Made by a program: the position numbers and the translations under genes
Assembly: GCA_007126995.1 (NCBI GenBank)
Contig: SLAD01000031.1
Location: forward strand, 1 to 14,467
Source: Kiritimatiellia bacterium
GTDB lineage: Bacteria > Verrucomicrobiota > Kiritimatiellia > SLAD01
Direction: 5' to 3'
Length of the DNA stretch: 14,467 nt
In this document: positions 13,335-14,467 of the stretch, piece after piece
Position numbering within the stretch: the stretch's first letter is position 1
How the letters are laid out: every line of letters starts with the position of its first letter
The notes under the pieces: model-generated
Told to the model about the DNA's origin: nothing
Databases searched by the model: none
The model's input: the letters and a program-made list of their open reading frames with translations, nothing else

Positions 13335-13754
13335 CTACTTCTCGCTGTCCGGCGGATGAGGGCAGATCAATCGTACTCCCGGAAAGTAGGTCTTCATTCT
13401 GGTGGTGTCGCGGGTCAGCAGAGGTATTCCCGCCGCTTCAGCGTGACCGCCAATAAAGAAGTCAGGGAGAGGCGAGGCTTTGGTTCCCTTGCGATCTCTA
13501 TATCGACTGAACGCCTTAGCAGCGCGAAAAAGGCCTTGCCGAGGAATGTCCTGGTAGATGAGACCGAATTTTCGGACAACATCATCAACAAACTCGGCTG
13601 AAGGACTTCCGAAGCAAAGCTCCGCATAGACGACCGAGTTGATGATCAAACCGGAATCACTGTAGTTCTCAAGCTGGGCAATTGACCATTCCGCCCAGCT
13701 TGGATCATCGGTAAGCACATCGATGATCACATTCGTTTCGACCAACACGGCCAT
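13335..13754 (-). CDS. PIN-domain ribonuclease toxin, VapC-like
   Basis: A 139-residue PIN-domain protein. VapC toxins are Mg-dependent RNases that cut tRNA or rRNA until bound by their antitoxin. Visible acidic sites are E45 (VVYAELCFGS), D98 (SPLPDFFIGGHAEAAG) and D116 (LLTRD). The first site, normally Asp in VLVDTNVIID, is Glu here (E6, codon GAA in VLVETNVIID), which may weaken or alter metal binding. It begins directly after the stop of the antitoxin gene (TAGATG, no gap), so the pair is one transcript with coupled translation. It ends 85 nt from trpD, convergent. The pair lies between the 35-bp repeats, as a mobile cassette would. Confidence 0.9.
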   Translation of the reverse strand: MAVLVETNVIIDVLTDDPSWAEWSIAQLENYSDSGLIINSVVYAELCFGSPSAEFVDDVVRKFGLIYQDIPRQGLFRAAKAFSRYRDRKGTKASPLPDFFIGGHAEAAGIPLLTRDTTRMKTYFPGVRLICPHPPDSEK

Positions 13755-13979
13755 CTACTTTTCCCGAGTTTCCTGCATCCGCTCTCGTGTGGTTCGTGTG
13801 CCTTTGAGTACCCCGCGTAGCTCGCCGAATCTGTTTCGGCCCCCCGCAGGATTTTCCTGCTTCAGCAAAATCACGGTCCCGTCCGCGATGCGAAAATCCA
13901 CATGCGCATGCGGAGCGATGCCGAGGTAATCACGAATGCGAGCCGGTATGGTCACCTGTCCTTTGGTCGTCACCTTCAT
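13755..13979 (-). CDS. AbrB/MazE-type antitoxin, VapB-like
   Basis: A 74-residue protein. Residues 1-45 are a swapped-hairpin AbrB DNA-binding domain (MKVTTKGQVTIPARIRDYLG, then VDFRIADGTVILLKQ). The charged C-terminal tail (FGELRGVLKGTRTTRERMQE) would wrap the PIN toxin and block its active site. In such pairs the antitoxin, alone and with the toxin, represses its own promoter. It is the first gene of the pair, as usual, with the start at 13979 and only a weak AAGAG upstream. Confidence 0.9.
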   Translation of the reverse strand: MKVTTKGQVTIPARIRDYLGIAPHAHVDFRIADGTVILLKQENPAGGRNRFGELRGVLKGTRTTRERMQETREK

Positions 13980-13984
13980 GGTAT

Positions 13985-14010
13985 TACTCTTACATGTATG
14001 ACTTACAAAA
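13985..14010 (-). promoter_or_regulatory. Candidate operator upstream of vapBC
   Basis: The AT-rich stretch before the antitoxin start contains the 8-bp palindrome TACATGTA (13991-13998) flanked on the minus strand by repeated GTAA motifs. The position fits autorepression by the AbrB-type antitoxin. A TTGATT on the minus strand lies further upstream, but no matching -10 at standard spacing is convincing. Confidence 0.3.
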
Positions 14011-14058
14011 TCAAGGTTTTGCAGGTCTCATTCATCTCGCGCGGACAAACACGCGTTC

Positions 14059-14093
14059 TTGGTCCAGTTTACGAATGGCTAGGTTGTGGATAC
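14059..14093 (+). repeat. 35-bp direct repeat, right copy (3' end of antiporter gene)
   Basis: Second copy of the trpD-end sequence. On the plus strand it still reads LVQFTNG and TAG, with Gly GGG changed to GGC. On the minus strand it encodes the antiporter end YPQPSHS and TAA (stop at 14071-14069). The 798 nt between the copies hold vapBC and its promoter. Confidence 0.95.
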
Positions 14094-14467
14094 GGATCGG
14101 CCTGTTTCAGCACGCGCTCGCCCAGGAAGGAGATGGCCCAGGCGCCCACCGGGGCGGTGAGAACGATGCTGAGCACGGCGATGGCGAGAATGATTTCGCC
14201 TGCCGCGGTTGGCCGGCCAGCCACTTGCATGGCGAGTAACGGTCCCGCCCCAATCGCGGCTTGCACCGTTGCCTTCGGCATAAAAGACACGATCACGAAA
14301 ACGCGTTCGGCGGCGGTCAAATTGCTGCCGGCCAGGCAACCCGCCGTACCCAGTGCCCGCGCGCTGATGCCAAGCAGGATGATGACCAGGCCGACCACCC
14401 CAGATTGCCACATTACCGTCAAGTTCACCTGCGCGCCGACTAATGCGAACAAGATGATTTCGGCGAA
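14069..14467 (-). CDS. Cation:proton antiporter, C-terminal part (partial)
   Basis: The last 132 residues of a polytopic membrane transporter, cut at the right window edge. FAEIILFALVGAQVNL begins the visible part. The segment VIVSFMPKATVQAAIGAGPL is typical of CPA-type Na+/H+ exchangers, closest in feel to the SLC9B/NHA2-like bacterial group, where the PKATVQAA helix is conserved. Four hydrophobic segments are visible. The protein ends shortly after the last helix at ADPYPQPSHS, encoded within the 35-bp repeat. It faces trpD. Without the vapBC cassette the two stop codons would overlap by about 14 nt. Ion specificity cannot be told. Confidence 0.88.
   Translation of the reverse strand, partial: FAEIILFALVGAQVNLTVMWQSGVVGLVIILLGISARALGTAGCLAGSNLTAAERVFVIVSFMPKATVQAAIGAGPLLAMQVAGRPTAAGEIILAIAVLSIVLTAPVGAWAISFLGERVLKQADPYPQPSHS

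Noticed and set aside
13261..14058. Terminal inverted repeats at the vapBC cassette ends
   Set aside because: Both ends hold GAACG followed by a GCGC-GAGAT-like stretch, but spacing differs by about ten bases and the match is too short to claim transposon ends.
1..14467. tRNA, rRNA or riboswitch
   Set aside because: I looked for tRNA arms and conserved riboswitch boxes in the gaps and saw none. All gaps are short, and a covariance search was not possible.

Overview
This is chromosomal DNA from a bacterium of moderately high GC. Two kinds of dispersed repeat hint at the PVC superphylum (Kiritimatiellota, Lentisphaerota or Verrucomicrobiota). One is a TTTTCCAATCGTTGGAAAA palindrome that stays open in every reading frame. 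The other is a degenerate unit whose translations look like 'REGEASA' or 'SRRLALP'. I recall similar sequences from those phyla, but this placement is inference. No RNA gene, integrase, transposase or CRISPR array was seen.

Left block (1-2763). A partial trmO-type tRNA methyltransferase gene and a complete yifB/comM Mg-chelatase-like ATPase gene run leftward. Divergent from yifB is a two-gene module: a 68-residue protein overlapping an AbiEii-like nucleotidyltransferase. The nucleotidyltransferase appears to lack its C-terminal end.

First cassette (2789-5467). Two rightward genes, a DUF898/YjgN-type membrane protein and an M48 metallopeptidase, lie between two 70-bp direct repeats with 67 of 70 identical bases. 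The right copy is the 3' end of the next gene, a leftward polytopic membrane protein.

Leftward operon (11003 to 5398). Nudix hydrolase, YihY/BrkB membrane protein, UvrD/PcrA-like helicase and a large membrane protein are coupled by overlaps of 4 and 1 nt and a gap of 1 nt. The membrane-protein gene contains four palindromes spaced exactly 31 bp apart. Each copy is therefore read in a different frame.

Right block (11004-14467). A dGTPase-like triphosphohydrolase (dgt) and an anthranilate phosphoribosyltransferase (trpD) run rightward. A VapBC-type toxin-antitoxin pair follows, lying between two 35-bp direct repeats (33 of 35 identical). The left copy is the end of trpD. The right copy is the end of a leftward cation:proton antiporter cut by the window edge. 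Without the cassette, trpD and the antiporter would be convergent genes with overlapping 3' ends.

The main point of interest is this repeated architecture. Two unrelated two-gene cassettes have each been placed at the 3' end of a resident gene with that gene's end duplicated, so no core gene was broken. The in-frame palindrome array is a third sign of DNA that has entered genes without destroying them.
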